Assembly: GCA_963978895.1 (NCBI GenBank)
Contig: OZ022238.1
Location: forward strand, 23,034,284-23,098,283
Direction: 5' to 3'
Length of the DNA: 64,000 nt
DNA from: Erpobdella octoculata
Taxonomy: Eukaryota > Annelida > Clitellata > Hirudinida > Erpobdellidae
Shown: positions 23,417 to 36,019 of the stretch, piece by piece
How positions within the stretch are numbered: position 1 is the first letter of the stretch
Layout: the number at the start of each line of letters is the position of its first letter
Translations under genes and position numbers: made by a program
Notes under the pieces: model-generated
Told to the model about the DNA's origin: nothing
Databases searched by the model: none
The model's input: only the letters and a program-made list of their open reading frames with translations

Positions 23417-24528
23417 TTGATCAGTGATTTATATTTATACTGTTTCCTATAAAAGAGTATCTTTAACTGTCTGAGATTGAAAATGTTTATCTTCTTGCAT
23501 TTTGAGGTCAAAAACATGGCAGATTCCTTTCAGGTAAACTGCGATACAATACTGTAGAAATGGCAGCGGTTGTTGCTCGCTATGTTCCACTAATGACTGA
23601 TGAACAAAGAATGATTTAGGACCGCATTATACTGGCAGTTTTGGAAGGACAAGGTGGATTCTTTTTTTTTGGATGCACCAGGTGGAACTGGGAAAAAATT
23701 TCTCATTTCTCTAATTCTCGCCGAAATACGATCAAATAATCACATAGCTTTGGCCGTTGCATCGTCTGGCATTGCAGCAACTTTATTGCATGGAGGCAGA
23801 ACAGCTCATTCAGCACTTAAGCAATGTGCAACATAAAAAAGCAATCATCCATGGCCACAGAAAGAGTTATTTTGCAGCAAAAAATGTGGATGTCAATGAT
23901 TTAAATTTTAAGATACACCAGTTGTTGCCAGGCGAATTGGTGTCATACAAATCGATTGATACAGTTTGCGATGCCAGCGTAGCCATAAATTATCCAACAG
24001 AGTTTTTGAACTCATTGGATTTGCCAGGCATGTCACCGCATCGTCTACAACTTAAAGTTGGATCTCCGGTTATTCTACTTCGGAATTTGAACCCACCGCG
24101 GCTGTGCAATGGCACGCGATTAGTAATTAAAAAATTGATTTAAAACATTGTCGTTGCCAGCATTTTGAATGGCAAGTTCCGAGGAGAAAGTGTTTTGCTG
24201 CCACGGATCTCAATAATTTCTACAGAAGTGCATATTGAATTCAAATGAATTCAATTTACAATTAGATTGGCATTCGCAATGACAATTAATAAGTCGCAAG
24301 GCCAAACAATGTCTGTTTGTGGCTTAGATTTGGGTACGCCATATTTTTCTCACGAACAATTACCTATACGTGGCATGTTCTTGCGAGGGCAAACCATCCA
24401 GTTTGTTTGTGTTGGCTAAAGATGATCTGACAAAAAACATTGTTTTTTTTAAATTGACAGAATTAAACTTTTAATAAAAAAAACTAAAATAATTTATAAG
24501 GCAAAACAACGTTTGCTGGGTCAGCTAG
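23116..24528 (+). mobile_element. Helitron with deleted helicase, copy 2
   Basis: Begins TCTATATATATAAAAGTCTC and ends GGGTCAGCTAG (CTRR). It sits between an A and a T of the host hAT repeat with no duplication, as Helitrons do. Helicase fragments: [15 protein letters not shown] (Walker A, GGTGK), then, after an internal deletion, LNFKIHQLLPGELVSYKSID, VGSPVILLRNLN and [20 protein letters not shown]. An (AT)n array is at 23337-23412. Frameshifts make it inactive, and the Rep domain is missing. Confidence 0.9.
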
Positions 24529-24584
24529 TAGTAATATATTACTTTTTAGAGTAATAGTACCCAACACTGTTAATAAACAACCAA

Positions 24585-24854
24585 ATGAAGGTAATGTTCA
24601 ATAGCTACATGAATATAGTAGTGAAATCAAAGTTGTATATAGAAGCTGGTAGGCAAAGTGATTATATGAATCTTTGCATTTCAAAATCAAAACTTTTTAA
24701 TAATGCCAAATTGTATAATCGAAAAAATATAACTCAGACAATACCAACTGACCTATTGAACTTATCAATGAAGGAACTGTCAGGCATTGGTGGCTTTCCA
24801 GAAGAACCAGAGGTGTTTCTGTATAATGTTCAAATAAAGAAGATTACAACATGA
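24585..24854 (+). other. Unassigned 89-codon reading frame
   Basis: An open frame ending LSMKELSGIGGFPEEPEVFL and a short Ile/Lys-rich tail. Composition is protein-like but I do not recognise it and see no splice or promoter support. It could be an exon of an unseen gene or chance. Confidence 0.25.
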
Positions 24855-24859
24855 TAATA

Positions 24860-26200
24860 GCAGACATGTAATACCAAAGATATGCTGTCACAATTGTCAG
24901 TGCAATTACCATGAGTAATTTTAGGAAGATTTTCATTATTAGTGTTTTTTAAATTATTTAATATTTATTTTGAAAAAATGATAGAATATAATCAAGTTAA
25001 ATGAGAAATAATTTAATGGATAATTGGTTCAATAAAAACAAATCTAAATTATGATTATTTCTAGTTAACCCAGATCATCTGATGTTGCAAATGTTAAATT
25101 CTAGATTAACTGACTTTATAAATGGTAAAAACACTTTCAAAAATACAGGCATGGATAATATTCAACTTTTTATGAATGTACACTAATAGTGGGGCAGGTA
25201 AGCTGACCTATTGTGCATTTTTTGATAAAAGCACCAAATTTTCCACAGAGGTAGTCCTACCTATTATGAACAAATTTGGATATTGGGCCAAAGCGTAACT
25301 GCCCCCTGGCGACCGTGGCAGCCATTCTCCCTGTATCTTCTGAACCGCTCGTTCGATTTAAACGATTGACTGGGTTTGGGTCTCAATTTTTATAACGTTC
25401 GAGTTACACGTTTTAAAAATTTCGGGTTTAGGTTCGGGTATCCAGAAAATACTGGGTAGTACTGAACATCGGGTTCGGGTCGGGTACCCACGGCATCCCT
25501 AGATAACATTGTGTTTGTATTGTAGCAGATAAACAAATAGGAAAAGACAGGTTAGATGTTAAAGAGACATGTTATGAAAGACATACATAGATTGATAGTT
25601 AAGTATGTTGATTAAAATATGAGTATTTATCTAGGTCAATTGTTGAGAAAATACAGTTTGAAAATGAGTTCGATAAGAATTTTTGAAGGTCCCATAACCT
25701 AACCCCACCTTAACCACTCTTTAACCAACGTCATAACTTTACAGTTATCTATATCTTCTTTTGAAGAACCCATAATAACCTAACCCTACCTTAACCACTC
25801 TTTAACCAACGTCACGACTTCACAGTTATAAAAATGACTGTCTGTATGTATTTCTGTATGGAAAAGCAAGCGGAAACGGAATGCACAATAGGTTTGAATA
25901 TCCCAGGTAAACAGCCCCACTATAAGTGGCTAGTTATACATATAATACATACAGTGAGGGAGAGGTGAAACCCAAGTTAATGACTTGCAAATGGATGCCT
26001 ATGTGGAAAAAAGGGATGTCCAACAAATGTATAATATGCATATGTTCACAAAAATAAAATAAGCTCTGATTTAGATTTGATTTTTTCTGTGTTAACAATG
26101 GTACAAACATTCTACTATTCTATCTCTCCCCTGCCTGCAATTTTTTTTTATTAAAAGTACCTCTGTATTTTGCTTCTTGCCCCAACAAAAAATAGGAACT
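24860..26200. other. Gene-poor repeat-bearing DNA
   Basis: Holds a hAT-like end near 25420-25500 (GGTTCGGGTCGGGTACCC then CATCCCTAG) and a roughly 92-bp tandem duplication (CCTTAACCACTCTTTAACCA) at about 25690-25830. No gene seen. Confidence 0.45.
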
Positions 26201-26211
26201 CGATGCCTATG

Positions 26212-27073
26212 CAGTGGCATAACATGTCATGGGTTCGTGGGTGTAAAAAGTCCAAGGACCTCCGAGCTTAAAGTGATTTTTTAAAATTCAATGTGTTCAT
26301 TAAAACAAAAATTATGCAAAGATCATGTTAAACTTGTTAGTATTAACTTGGTTATTAATGTCCAACACATTTCTTGTATTTTATTATATATGTTAAATTT
26401 TGTCTAATTATTGTTCTTCCTAGATACATGCTTTCTCAGAATTTTCCTCAATGTGCACTAAGAGGGTGCTCTCTTTAATGCAATATTATGTAAACTTTAA
26501 AAAACTAAGTTATTTTTACAAATTTATCTTGTGGAAAGCCTTAATCAAAAACAGGGATGTCATTTAGGGGAACAGGGGGTTCCTTGCTTTTTCCCCAAAT
26601 TTTGAAGTGGGTCCCTATTGACGTTGAAGTGGACCTCCATTGATTTTTTGAAGTGGGCCTCTTAAAAGAAAAAAGTCGTTATGACTACCCCTTAAGTCAT
26701 CAGCTAATTTAGAAAGAAAAAGTGTAGATGTTTTTTGAAAATTATCTATAACTACCTCCCTCCCTGTTCATCAGCTATTTTGGGAATACAAATTGTAGTA
26801 GTTGCTGGGGAACGTTTTGGAAAAATATCTACAACTACCCACTTCTTCCCGGTCATGGTGTTGCTGTAAAGTCTTTGACTTTTAAGCTTGGGGTCCCGAG
26901 TAAGTAAAATCCCACAACGTGTAACTTCCTTGGGTAGGGTGTTCACTCTTATGGTTTAGCCTTTCATCCCCTGTAGTAGTCAAATGAGTACCAGCAGTTA
27001 CACTGGTAAGGCCCCGTGAGCCCTCCAGACTTTTCTTGTCAAAGAGGCCCCAGCTTAGATTGTTATGCCACTG
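26212..27073. mobile_element. hAT-like MITE with perfect 8-bp target duplication
   Basis: Ends CAGTGGCATAAC and GTTATGCCACTG are perfect 12-bp inverted repeats; identical flanks TGCCTATG at 26204-26211 and 27074-27081. The interior includes CAGGGATGTCATTT-like and GACTACCCCT/TCATCAGCTA repeats shared with many other places in the window. No ORF. Confidence 0.85.
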
Positions 27074-27081
27074 TGCCTATG

Positions 27082-28285
27082 ATATGTCTAAAGAATGACC
27101 TATTAATTATGATCAATTTAAATAAACTTGATAATGTGATACAATAAGATTGATATTTTTAATTATAAATTTTGTGGAAAAATCAGGAGCCTACTCGTTT
27201 GTAAGATTAGTAAAAAAATCGGGCCTTCCCCCATCAAATGATGACTTCTTTCTTCCATATGAGGCTGATGGTTCTCTGCTGTTAATATTACAAAGTAAAA
27301 TGGCTCATTCACATATAAAAATTTAAACCATGGTAAAATTTGATATGCATTTCAAAATGACAAAAATGTGTACTGTTTAAACATGAAATTTAAAAAAAAT
27401 CACTTCACAAAAAAATTATAGTTGATAATTTAAATAAATGACTGAAAATAAAAAATGAATGTCAACCTTCCTGGTCCAATTTTGAACATTTCTGGTCTAT
27501 CATCTATGCTGTTTTGTCTTCTGTTTTCATTACCATTAAGCCTGGTTGAAGAGACCAATGAAGAACTGCTTTCTGCTTTTTCTATGCTAAAATGTTGAGA
27601 AATTATCTATAACATCTTCTTTTTATGAGTTTTCAGCTACTGCACTAGAATAGAATATTTCATTGTTTTATTTATATTCTGCTAAAGAGCCAATGTTTAT
27701 TGACTCAATACCATAATGACTTTTAACACACTTTTGGTGTCATTTTTTTGGTAAATCACTTAGTGAAAGTTGGCTGCTTCAGTCTTCGAAAACCTCTTAC
27801 ATTACATCTCCTGTTATCAAAAAGCTTATTCTCGACATAAGTGACACTGGTTCTTACAACTGTGTAATTTTGTAAAAGTACATTAACAATTTGTTACCGG
27901 CCATACCATCGTGCTCCTTAACATTTTCTACTATTTTAAATCAACTTATGACATAGATGACCCACATGTTTTAAAACCTGAGCATACATTGAATATTTTC
28001 TGCCTGCATCTTATTTGCTAAAACATTTTCCACCAAAATAAGTTTATGAATTGATTTGAATTTTTAATATTTCTAACCTAATAAGCAGGAAATAAAAACG
28101 GTATTAAATGTACTTAATTAAAACAAAATTATAAAAATTAGAAGCAAATCGCAAGATCTGATTTCAGAACACTGGTAAGAAATGATTCTGCAGAAAATGA
28201 AATAATAAGTATAATTTATCTAAAATAGTAATTTATGTAAACAGTTATTGTAAGCATGAATATAAATGATAATAATAATAAATAA
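27082..28285. other. AT-rich DNA downstream of the - strand gene
   Basis: No gene or clear repeat seen. The 3' UTR of the - strand gene probably lies in the right part; a clear poly(A) signal is not decisive because AATAAA-like strings are common here. Confidence 0.4.
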
Positions 28286-31200
28286 TCAAATTAACCAGGT
28301 GGGTTTGTAAGATCCTTGATGAGCATAGAAATTGTTTACATCATCGAGATTGGAAACTTGACGTTCAAACTTTCGAGCATCAAAATTTCCATCAGCAGAC
28401 TGAAAATTTCTTTCATTCGGTTTCTCCATGTAGCCAAAAGACAAGAGTTTTGACATTTCAGATTTTGGTGATTTATAGGATTTCAACCTGTATTAACAAT
28501 GCGAAGATGGTAAAAGATGATTTTAAAGAAGACTGCATAGAAAACAACAAGCATTAGTTGATTTCTATAAAGATCAGTAAAACACTAAAAATGTATCCAG
28601 AATATTAACATAAGCATAAAGTGGAGTATATCAGACTAACGTGGATTAGTTCAAGTGGACTCTGATTATTACCTGAAGAGTGTTGAACAGAAATACGTTT
28701 CGGGTGAAAAATACCAGTTTGATGTTAAAAGAGTTTATGAGGAAACTATAAAGTTACCAACTTTTGTCAGGTTTGCAAAAATGATTAAAAAAACTTTTAG
28801 GAATAGAAACATCTCTGAAATAATTGTCTGGTTTCATAAGGCCACACAAAATTGTAACCCAAGTAATATTCCAGAAATTATTAAAAACTAGATACTTTTA
28901 CATTTCTTATATTAACTTCAGTAATTTATGTTTTTTCCTTGTTTACTGGTTTGGGGACAAATTTTGATTTGAAAATTAGCAAATTTCTTATCATATAATT
29001 AACCTAAAATTTGGAATATAGACTTGCATTCTATTGAATTTTGGAAATTTATTAAAACAATTTATCTAATTTTTTAAATTGTTTTTTTTTTTATAATAAT
29101 AGTTTATAGTTCTTTACACCAGGTGTATGAAATGCCAAATTTCACCTCCTGATGCAGATCATAATTTGACCCTTATTTTTTAACAAAGGGGAGTTATTGT
29201 TTATGCTTAATAAATCTTAAATATAAGGGTCTAACAAAAAAATAAACATCATTTTCTTCGTTTAGTTAGTAAACACACCATGTATAATACATTACAGTTC
29301 AATTATTAATGTAAACATCTCTATAGAAAGCAGATTTCTAATACTTTATATATAGCCCCATGAAGTTAATAAGATTTGATTTTAAATCACAACTAACACT
29401 TAAATTGCACAATGAGAAAATATCACAAAAACATTATAATAAACCTGTTATCTGCATTAGGATTGTTGTCATTAGGAGGGAAATTTGGAACATCTCCTGC
29501 ATTTCTCCAACCTGTTGGCCTACCTAAAACGTTAAGGAAAAATTTGTGAAAAAGAGTGCAAAAACAAATAAATAAAAAATTTAAATCTAAATATGTATGA
29601 TTGAATGAAATTTAAGAAAAAACACTAATGAAAAAAGAAATGCTTAAAAATTTAAAATAAAACAGAGAAGGTAGAATAGTTTTGCTCTTAAATTTTTTAA
29701 AATATGATAAAAAATGCAATAAAATATTTGCATCTGAAAATTAGCAATGATTAAAAACACAATTTTTGGGGAAAAACTTATTATTAACACTAGAACGATG
29801 GCAGAGGTCATTTTGACCGCAACGCTACTTTGCGGTTTAATTACTTCTAAACGTCCAGCTCAATTAAATCCTATGACTTTTCTTATCCTTATAACATTTT
29901 TAGAATGCTAGAAGTTTATTATTGTTGGTTTTATAATAATCAGAAAAAAAATTATACCTAGCATGACTGCAGCGGTCATAATGACTGCCATACAGAGTAA
30001 TTTTATTATAATATCTATTGATGCTGCTGGTTGACGTCATATTGTGTAATAATTATTGCCTAAGCAGATTGCACCAGTCTCTTAGAATAACATTTTTACT
30101 TGAACTTTTTTTTTAAATTTATAAATTTCATAATATTTTATAAAAAAAATGTTTTTTAGGATATTTTATTTAAATTTTTTTTAGATATTTTATTTTATTT
30201 TGAAATCACAACTCTTCCAACATTTCTAGGCAGGCATATATTTAGAACCTTGTTCATGAATGAAGATCACCATACTGTGCAACAAAAAAATTATATCAGG
30301 CATTCTTTTAACAAGTGGAGCAAGAAGTAACACGCGCAGTCAATGCTCGTTCTGTCCTAAAAAAAAACAATATCTGTGTGCATCATGTGAGAAGCCAACC
30401 TGTGAAAATGTAAGGAATACTGCATCATCTTTATAGCTGATGATGACAATGACATTATAATACTATTCATAGTATTTGTTTGATAATTATAAATTATAAT
30501 TATTCAACATAATTTTGTATTATCTTACATGGGTCAAAATGATGACCAATCATGTCATTGATAACAATGAAATTATGCATACATTGAACAATATATTTTG
30601 AAGAATAATACTGCTTATAATTCTATGACATTATTTCTTTGATTGTTACACATAATAATAATAATTATTATTGGACATAATTTTTTATAGCTCACAGCTG
30701 TCAAAATGACCACTCCAGTTGTTAAAGGTAGTTCAAATAGTCCACACTTCTAGTGGTCAACATATTCAAACCATAATTTTTAAATGCTTTATAATAAATT
30801 TCATGGCAAGTTAGATAAGTGGGTTGGTCTCAAATCCAGAATGATTTTGAAAAGAGCTTAATAAATATATGATTGAGGTAAATATTACAAAAACGGTAAG
30901 GCATGTAAGACCAAAATGGTCTGGTAACTAGAGATGGGCGAGTGTGAATGAATCATTCAAAAAGAGCAGATCATTGAAATGAATCAAATGATTCGATTCA
31001 CCGAGACCAAAAAGATTCCTTCAACTCTACCACTTGTTCATATAAATTATATAACTGGCCAGAAAATGTTGTCCCTCCCATAAAAAGCTAAAATTACATC
31101 CCTGCTGAGGTGCATAACTAAAGCAAATAGTGTTGAAAAAAGTGCCTACAACCTCATCCTGACCTAGCTACCCCCCTGATCAGCTAAAAAAAGTGTCGGA

Positions 31201-32798
31201 ATTTCTGACAGAGTTGGGGAGACATTCATCCATGTCCCCCCTCTGGCTACGTGCCTGACTACCCAGTATCATAGTATGAAGTGTAATTTTGTTCTATTTG
31301 AACTTGTAAAACATAAAAAACAATATTAATGAGCTCCCTTTAAGCTCTAAGTGCCCCATATTTCCTTTATTATGGAGACACTTATATAAAAGGAGACCTT
31401 ATAAAAAAAAATTAAGTTCTGTCCCTCCTTGCCATAAGTTCATAAATCCACTACTGTACAGACTCATACTAAACGAGCTATGTAGAAAACAACTTACTGA
31501 ATGAGTGAGTGTACGATTGGCCCAGTACGATTGAACGAATCATCAAGATGAACTGAATCAAGCGAACCAATTCAGTGAAAAGAATCAAACTTCCCATCTC
31601 TACTGGTAACTTTGAAGCATAAAGACAGAAATGATTGAGTAGAAAGAAAATAAAGGAAGACTTAAAACAAAGCCACCAGGAACACCACAATTACATGTTG
31701 AGAACAATAATGATGATAACAAATCATCATAACTAGTAACATAAGTGCTGTAATGAAAATAACTAACTTTTTCCAAAAACAGATCCACTTTCTGACATGA
31801 CAGCTTCATTATGGGTGTAGTCCATCGCAAAAGGAGATTTTGTAGCCAGTGCGGGATTGGACGAAAATCTTTTATGAAGTTGATTAGTTGGTGTCATCAG
31901 CCTCACATTACGGCTATCACCTTTTTGACAGTCGGCCATAGGATGACCAAATGTTTGTCTATTTTCAGATTGAGTTGGTATGGGAGACTTATAGCTTCCA
32001 AACCAGAAAAAATAAAATAAAAGTATATTTTAACCAAATATAAAATATTTAGTAATCCTCTGGTATTACATTCCAAGTCAATTTTAAAACAGAGAAAAAT
32101 TGGAAATAGGAATAAAAATGATTATAATTCAAATTTACCCATTATTATTACTATTATTGGGATGATATTGATTTCCATAATTGTCTGTATCTTCATTTTT
32201 CAGCCAGTCAGGTTTCATATCAGAAACCTGGTTGTTATCAACAGGATAATCATCATAACCATCCCCACCACTACCACCATGAGAAATTTTGTAGTTTGCC
32301 ATGCTGTCTCCATAGTCCATCAAATGATGATCATTGCCAGAAGTAGCAGTCCCATCAAAATGAGTCTGGCGGTGATCATACTGTTCAAAACTATTTTCTC
32401 TTGGCAAAGCCATAATCTTGTTTTCTGATTGTTGGCCATAGTAATCAAGATCGTTTTGTTGAAACCACTGTTTTCTTAATCTTCTTGATGTGTCTTGCTC
32501 ACTGGAATCTTCAATGTTGTAACCAAGGCCAGGAATTTGGGATTTCTGAGGGGCCGGTACAGGTATTCGAGGCATTAGATTCTGATTAGCAGAATGGTTG
32601 AACCATCCTGAAAAGTGTGTGGATATACATTTTTTGAATCAAACATAAAAAAAAAGCGACGAGGAGTGAAGGAGAGGCAACGAAAAAATCAATTTGAAAT
32701 TTGAAAGTATTTATCATAAGAACAGTTAAGAATTTGCATACAAATCAACTACTACTATAAAACAACTAAAAGCTAGTAATATTACCATTCTGTGCCAT
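28286..32798 (-). CDS. Five-exon gene for a 329-aa Asn/Asp/Gly-rich protein of unknown function
   Basis: Exons (minus strand) 32798-32786, 32607-32139, 31994-31768, 29523-29445 and 28487-28286 join in frame to 329 residues; all junctions are GT-AG with phases that agree. The protein starts MAQN and continues GWFNHSANQNLMPRIPVPAP. Exon 2 is rich in Asp, Asn, Gln, Tyr and Gly with a SHGGSGGDGYDDYP stretch. The C-terminal exon is more ordered (MSKLLSFGYMEKPNERNF, then YAHQGSYKPTWLI). No signal peptide, membrane segment or known domain is visible. A SYKSP motif recurs (exon 3 GYKSP, exon 5 SYKSPKSEM). I do not recognise the family. The start is the only ATG before the first donor. A Penelope-like insertion lies about 80 bp upstream. 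Confidence 0.75.
28655..28891 (+). other. Unassigned 78-codon frame inside intron 4
   Basis: A plus-strand frame (YYLKSVEQKYVSGEKYQFD ...) inside an intron of the - strand gene. Composition is Lys/Ile/Asn-rich as expected of AT-rich DNA. No homology recognised; probably chance or a dead element. Confidence 0.2.
29788..30756 (+). mobile_element. piggyBac-like relic
   Basis: Starts after TTAA (29784-29787) with CACTAGAACGATGGCAGAGG and TCATTTTGACC. It ends with CAAAATGACCACTCC ... TTCTAGTG and a degraded TCAA. At 30330-30437 a frame reads CSFCPKK, CASCEKPTCE: the cysteine-rich C-terminal finger of piggyBac transposases. The catalytic core is absent. It lies in intron 3 of the - strand gene. 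Confidence 0.6.
30929..31602. mobile_element. hAT MITE with perfect 8-bp target duplication
   Basis: Ends TAGAGATGGGCGAG and CTTCCCATCTCTA; identical flanks CTGGTAAC at 30921-30928 and 31603-31610. Subterminal GAATCATTC/GATTCGATTC repeats. The interior (31060-31470) contains older repeat sequence and no ORF. In intron 3 of the - strand gene. Confidence 0.85.
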
Positions 32799-32847
32799 CT
32801 TTGTAATATTTTGTTTTCAAAAGCCGCCGAAAACAACTTCAACATCT

Positions 32848-32857
32848 CTATGGCAAC
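32848..32857 (-). promoter_or_regulatory. X-box-like half site upstream of the 329-aa gene
   Basis: GTTGCCATAG on the minus strand, 50-60 bp before the ATG. It matches the left half of the RFX X-box (GTTGCC-AT-GGYAAC) but the right half does not match. It hints at a ciliary or sperm gene; weak on its own. Confidence 0.25.
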
Positions 32858-32872
32858 ACGGTGTCAAGCATA

Positions 32873-33175
<303 letters not shown>

Positions 33176-33299
33176 CACTGATCTCTATAATATAACTGGA
33201 TTGCGCTTAGACCTGTCTGGGTGTCGCCTCGCCGCTGGTCGCCATTTTGGAAGGCCAACTATCTGATGCTATTGACGGAATCTTTTTAGAAGTTTAAAA

Positions 33300-35150
33300 A
33301 TGCCGAATTGCGCTGCTTGTAATTGCTTCAATAGAAAATATAAGGGAGCAAAACAGTCATTTCATTTGTAAGTACTTAATTAAGTTTTTTTTAGCAAGGT
33401 TTATTTGCCGCCTGAGCTATATTTAGCAACACTGTCGTTTGGCTGAGCAAATAACTTAACTATTAACTATGTCAGCCTAGCCTAAATAATTGTGTCCTCA
33501 ACCTCCTTATTGAAAGGTTTAAAAATAGTTTTTGTTTACGTTTTAAGTTCGCAAAGATGAAATGTAGAATTTCTGACTTCGTTTCTATTTTAAGTACTTT
33601 GAGAATTATCTTGATTTAGTTTCAGTTAGTTTGGGTAGAGAGAGATCATATTATATTTTATATTCACTAGCTATTAATTTTTCTTGTAAAACCTGACAAA
33701 AGTAGACGACTATTGAAATGTTTGTAAGTTGTAAACATTGTTTCAATGTCAAAACTGTTTGCTTGTGTCTATATTGAAAAGCAGCAAACATTTTGACTAT
33801 GATATGATGTGCATTTTTCTACAATGTGTCTTTATCACTGAATCATCTCATTTTACTTTTCCCATCAATATAATTATTGTTGCTATCAACATCATTGCAA
33901 ACAGTTCTCTTTTTTAGTCACCTTATGAATTATAGTTTATTCTTATTTTGTTATGGGACAATAAGTGACTGTGATCCTTGAAGAAAAATAACGGTGAATC
34001 ATAAAAATTCTTAACACCTCAACAACCATTAAATTAGAAAACTCCTGTTCTTTGGTCATATTGACTAGCAACTTGTAGGTTTAGGCAATGGAGACTAGTA
34101 AAATGTGCAATATCTTCCTATTTGCAGGTTTCCCTTCACTAAGCCTGAGTTGGGTGGCCAATAGGAATCGTTCAGATTTTAATTGTACAAAGAAGTCTGT
34201 GGTTTGCTCAGAACATTTTGAAGAGAATTGCTTCGATAGAACTGGACAAACAACTCGACTTCGCCATGGTGCTATTCCAACTATTTTTAATTTTCCAGAT
34301 CGCTGCACTGAGGTATAAAAGTTAAATACATATTTATTACTTTACAATAAACTACAATAAAATGTTGTTTTTAGATTATGATTACCATGTAAATTTTTAT
34401 TTTTAAAGTGTACTTATCTTGTAAAATTATTTTAAAATATTTTATTATTTATTGCTTGATCATTTTGTTATTTTCTCAAGTCGAGAAAACCAGGACCACA
34501 TGAAGAGCAACCAACAACTGGAGTTGCAACTGCAGACCCATACATACCTACAATGTCTTGTGAGGTATAAAAACTAAATACATTTTCATTACTTTACATT
34601 AGAATACCTACATTTAGAAAACTACGACAAGATATTATTTTTTCAAGCATGCTTACGTTGTAAAATTTTTAAAAAATCTTTCATGAATTATTGCTTTTGT
34701 ATATTTTGCTAGTTTTCCAAGTCAAGAAAACCAAGACCACATGAAGAGCAATCAATAACTGAAGTCGTATCTGCAGAGTCATACATTCCTTCAAAGTCAT
34801 CAGCTGTTTTAATTTCTAGGGAACACTCGTACAATATTCAAACCACCCCAAAGGCAATGAAAAGACAAATGAATTATATTGTTGATCGAGCTCTGATTAT
34901 GAAAAAAAAATTGAAATCAAGTCAAACACTGGTTCTTAGTGAAGTTGGCATGATCGCTTTCAAATCCTTAGACTTTCACATGTACGATAGCACACCAGAT
35001 AACAATCACATTTTTAATATAATTAAATGTGTTGCTCATAGCTATGCGACTATTAGATTAGATCATTTAGCAAAACAGAAAACTGTAGTTGTTTCGGGTA
35101 TCAACATTCGTAAAGATTTAACTAAACTGATTTTGTTTAAAGGTCAATAA
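33300..35150 (+). pseudogene. THAP-domain P-element protein, deletion derivative with frameshift
   Basis: Exons 33300-33367, 34128-34312, 34481-34564 and 34722-35150. Exon 1 gives MPNCAACNC (THAP Cys pair); exon 2 has WVANRNRS, VCSEHFEENCF (C-x2-H) and LRHGAIPTIFNFP, the conserved end of a THAP finger. Exon 1 and the start of exon 2 (FPFTKPEL) are in one frame and the rest in another, so there is a 1-nt indel near 34140-34155. Exons 3 and 4 are tandem duplicates (SRKP.PHEEQ). The C-terminus ends RKDLTKLILFKGQ, like P/THAP9 proteins. The catalytic core is missing. If expressed, a THAP-only protein could at most bind element ends. Confidence 0.75.
34313..34760 (+). repeat. Tandem duplication of intron plus exon in the THAP gene
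   Basis: The unit from GAGGTATAAAA through the AG acceptor and the SRKP-PHEEQ exon is present twice (about 34311-34560 and 34562-34790). Both copies keep frame and splice sites. Confidence 0.75.
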
Positions 35151-36019
35151 TTAGACAATGACAATTTATATCTTTCAACTTGTTTTCAATAAGTCATGTT
35201 GTGTTTATCTTTGTTCATTTCTGTCTTCGGTATTATATCAGTTTATTTAATATATTTTTTTATAAGTAATAACAAGTTTTTTTTCTCAACCAGATGGGTG
35301 CATATGACTTACATTACATGTAACAAATAATGTCTATTTCACCTGTTAATTTTTAGTTTGGCATTAAATTATTTAATTCAAATATCATTTCCTTCTCATT
35401 TGTAATCTTAAAGCCTAAAAACTGAATCAAATGAAAAACCTTTACAAATGATAAAAATTAAATGAAATTTTAATATGCTATAGTCTACAATACAATGTAA
35501 CTTGTTCAGCCTAAACTCCTAAAGGCCCTAAACTAAGTATATTATTCGTTGACCCATTATTATAGACTAGACTTAGACTTTAGACTATATATATAGTATA
35601 CACCTAGGTGACACAAAAAATACCGTTAACTTTGAAAAAATTCTCAAGGAAAATGTCTTTATTTAATTTCTTTATTAACACAACATAACTTACTACTACA
35701 TTTAACAAACATTTTGATGATAAAAGTTACTATACTAAATAGACTCAAAACTTTTCGAGTCATACAGTTTCTTGTACAAACTATTCTGTACTTGCTAAAC
35801 TAGCTAGCTAAACCATAGCGTAGCGATTTTCTTGCGGTGATCTGCAGCGCGTTTCATCTGTGTGACTGCCAAATCTTTTGCATGTGTTACCGAATAACTA
35901 TCATAATGACCGTAGTAAAAAAAATGTTAAAAATACCGAATAACAAATTTTATTTTCAAGTAAAATAGTTTAATTTAATTAAAACCCCCTAATTGTTCGT
36001 ATATCATGCGACGACCGAC
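35151..36019. other. Non-coding 3' part of the P-family element
   Basis: AT-rich, no ORF seen. Includes short palindromic TATATA strings. It is the region between the THAP stop and the inner micro-element. Confidence 0.45.

Larger units (their letters stand above)
21589..24569 (+). mobile_element. hAT element with nested Helitron
   Basis: Ends CAGTGTTGGGGGGTAACG and AGTACCCAACACTG, with arrays of AACTTGTAATAGTAA subterminal repeats at both sides. Flanks ATAATAAA (21581-21588) and TTAATAAA (24570-24577) match 7 of 8. It is inserted at the poly(AAT) tail of the LINE. The interior holds transposase fragments; the right subterminal array is interrupted by a Helitron at 23116-24528. Confidence 0.85.
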
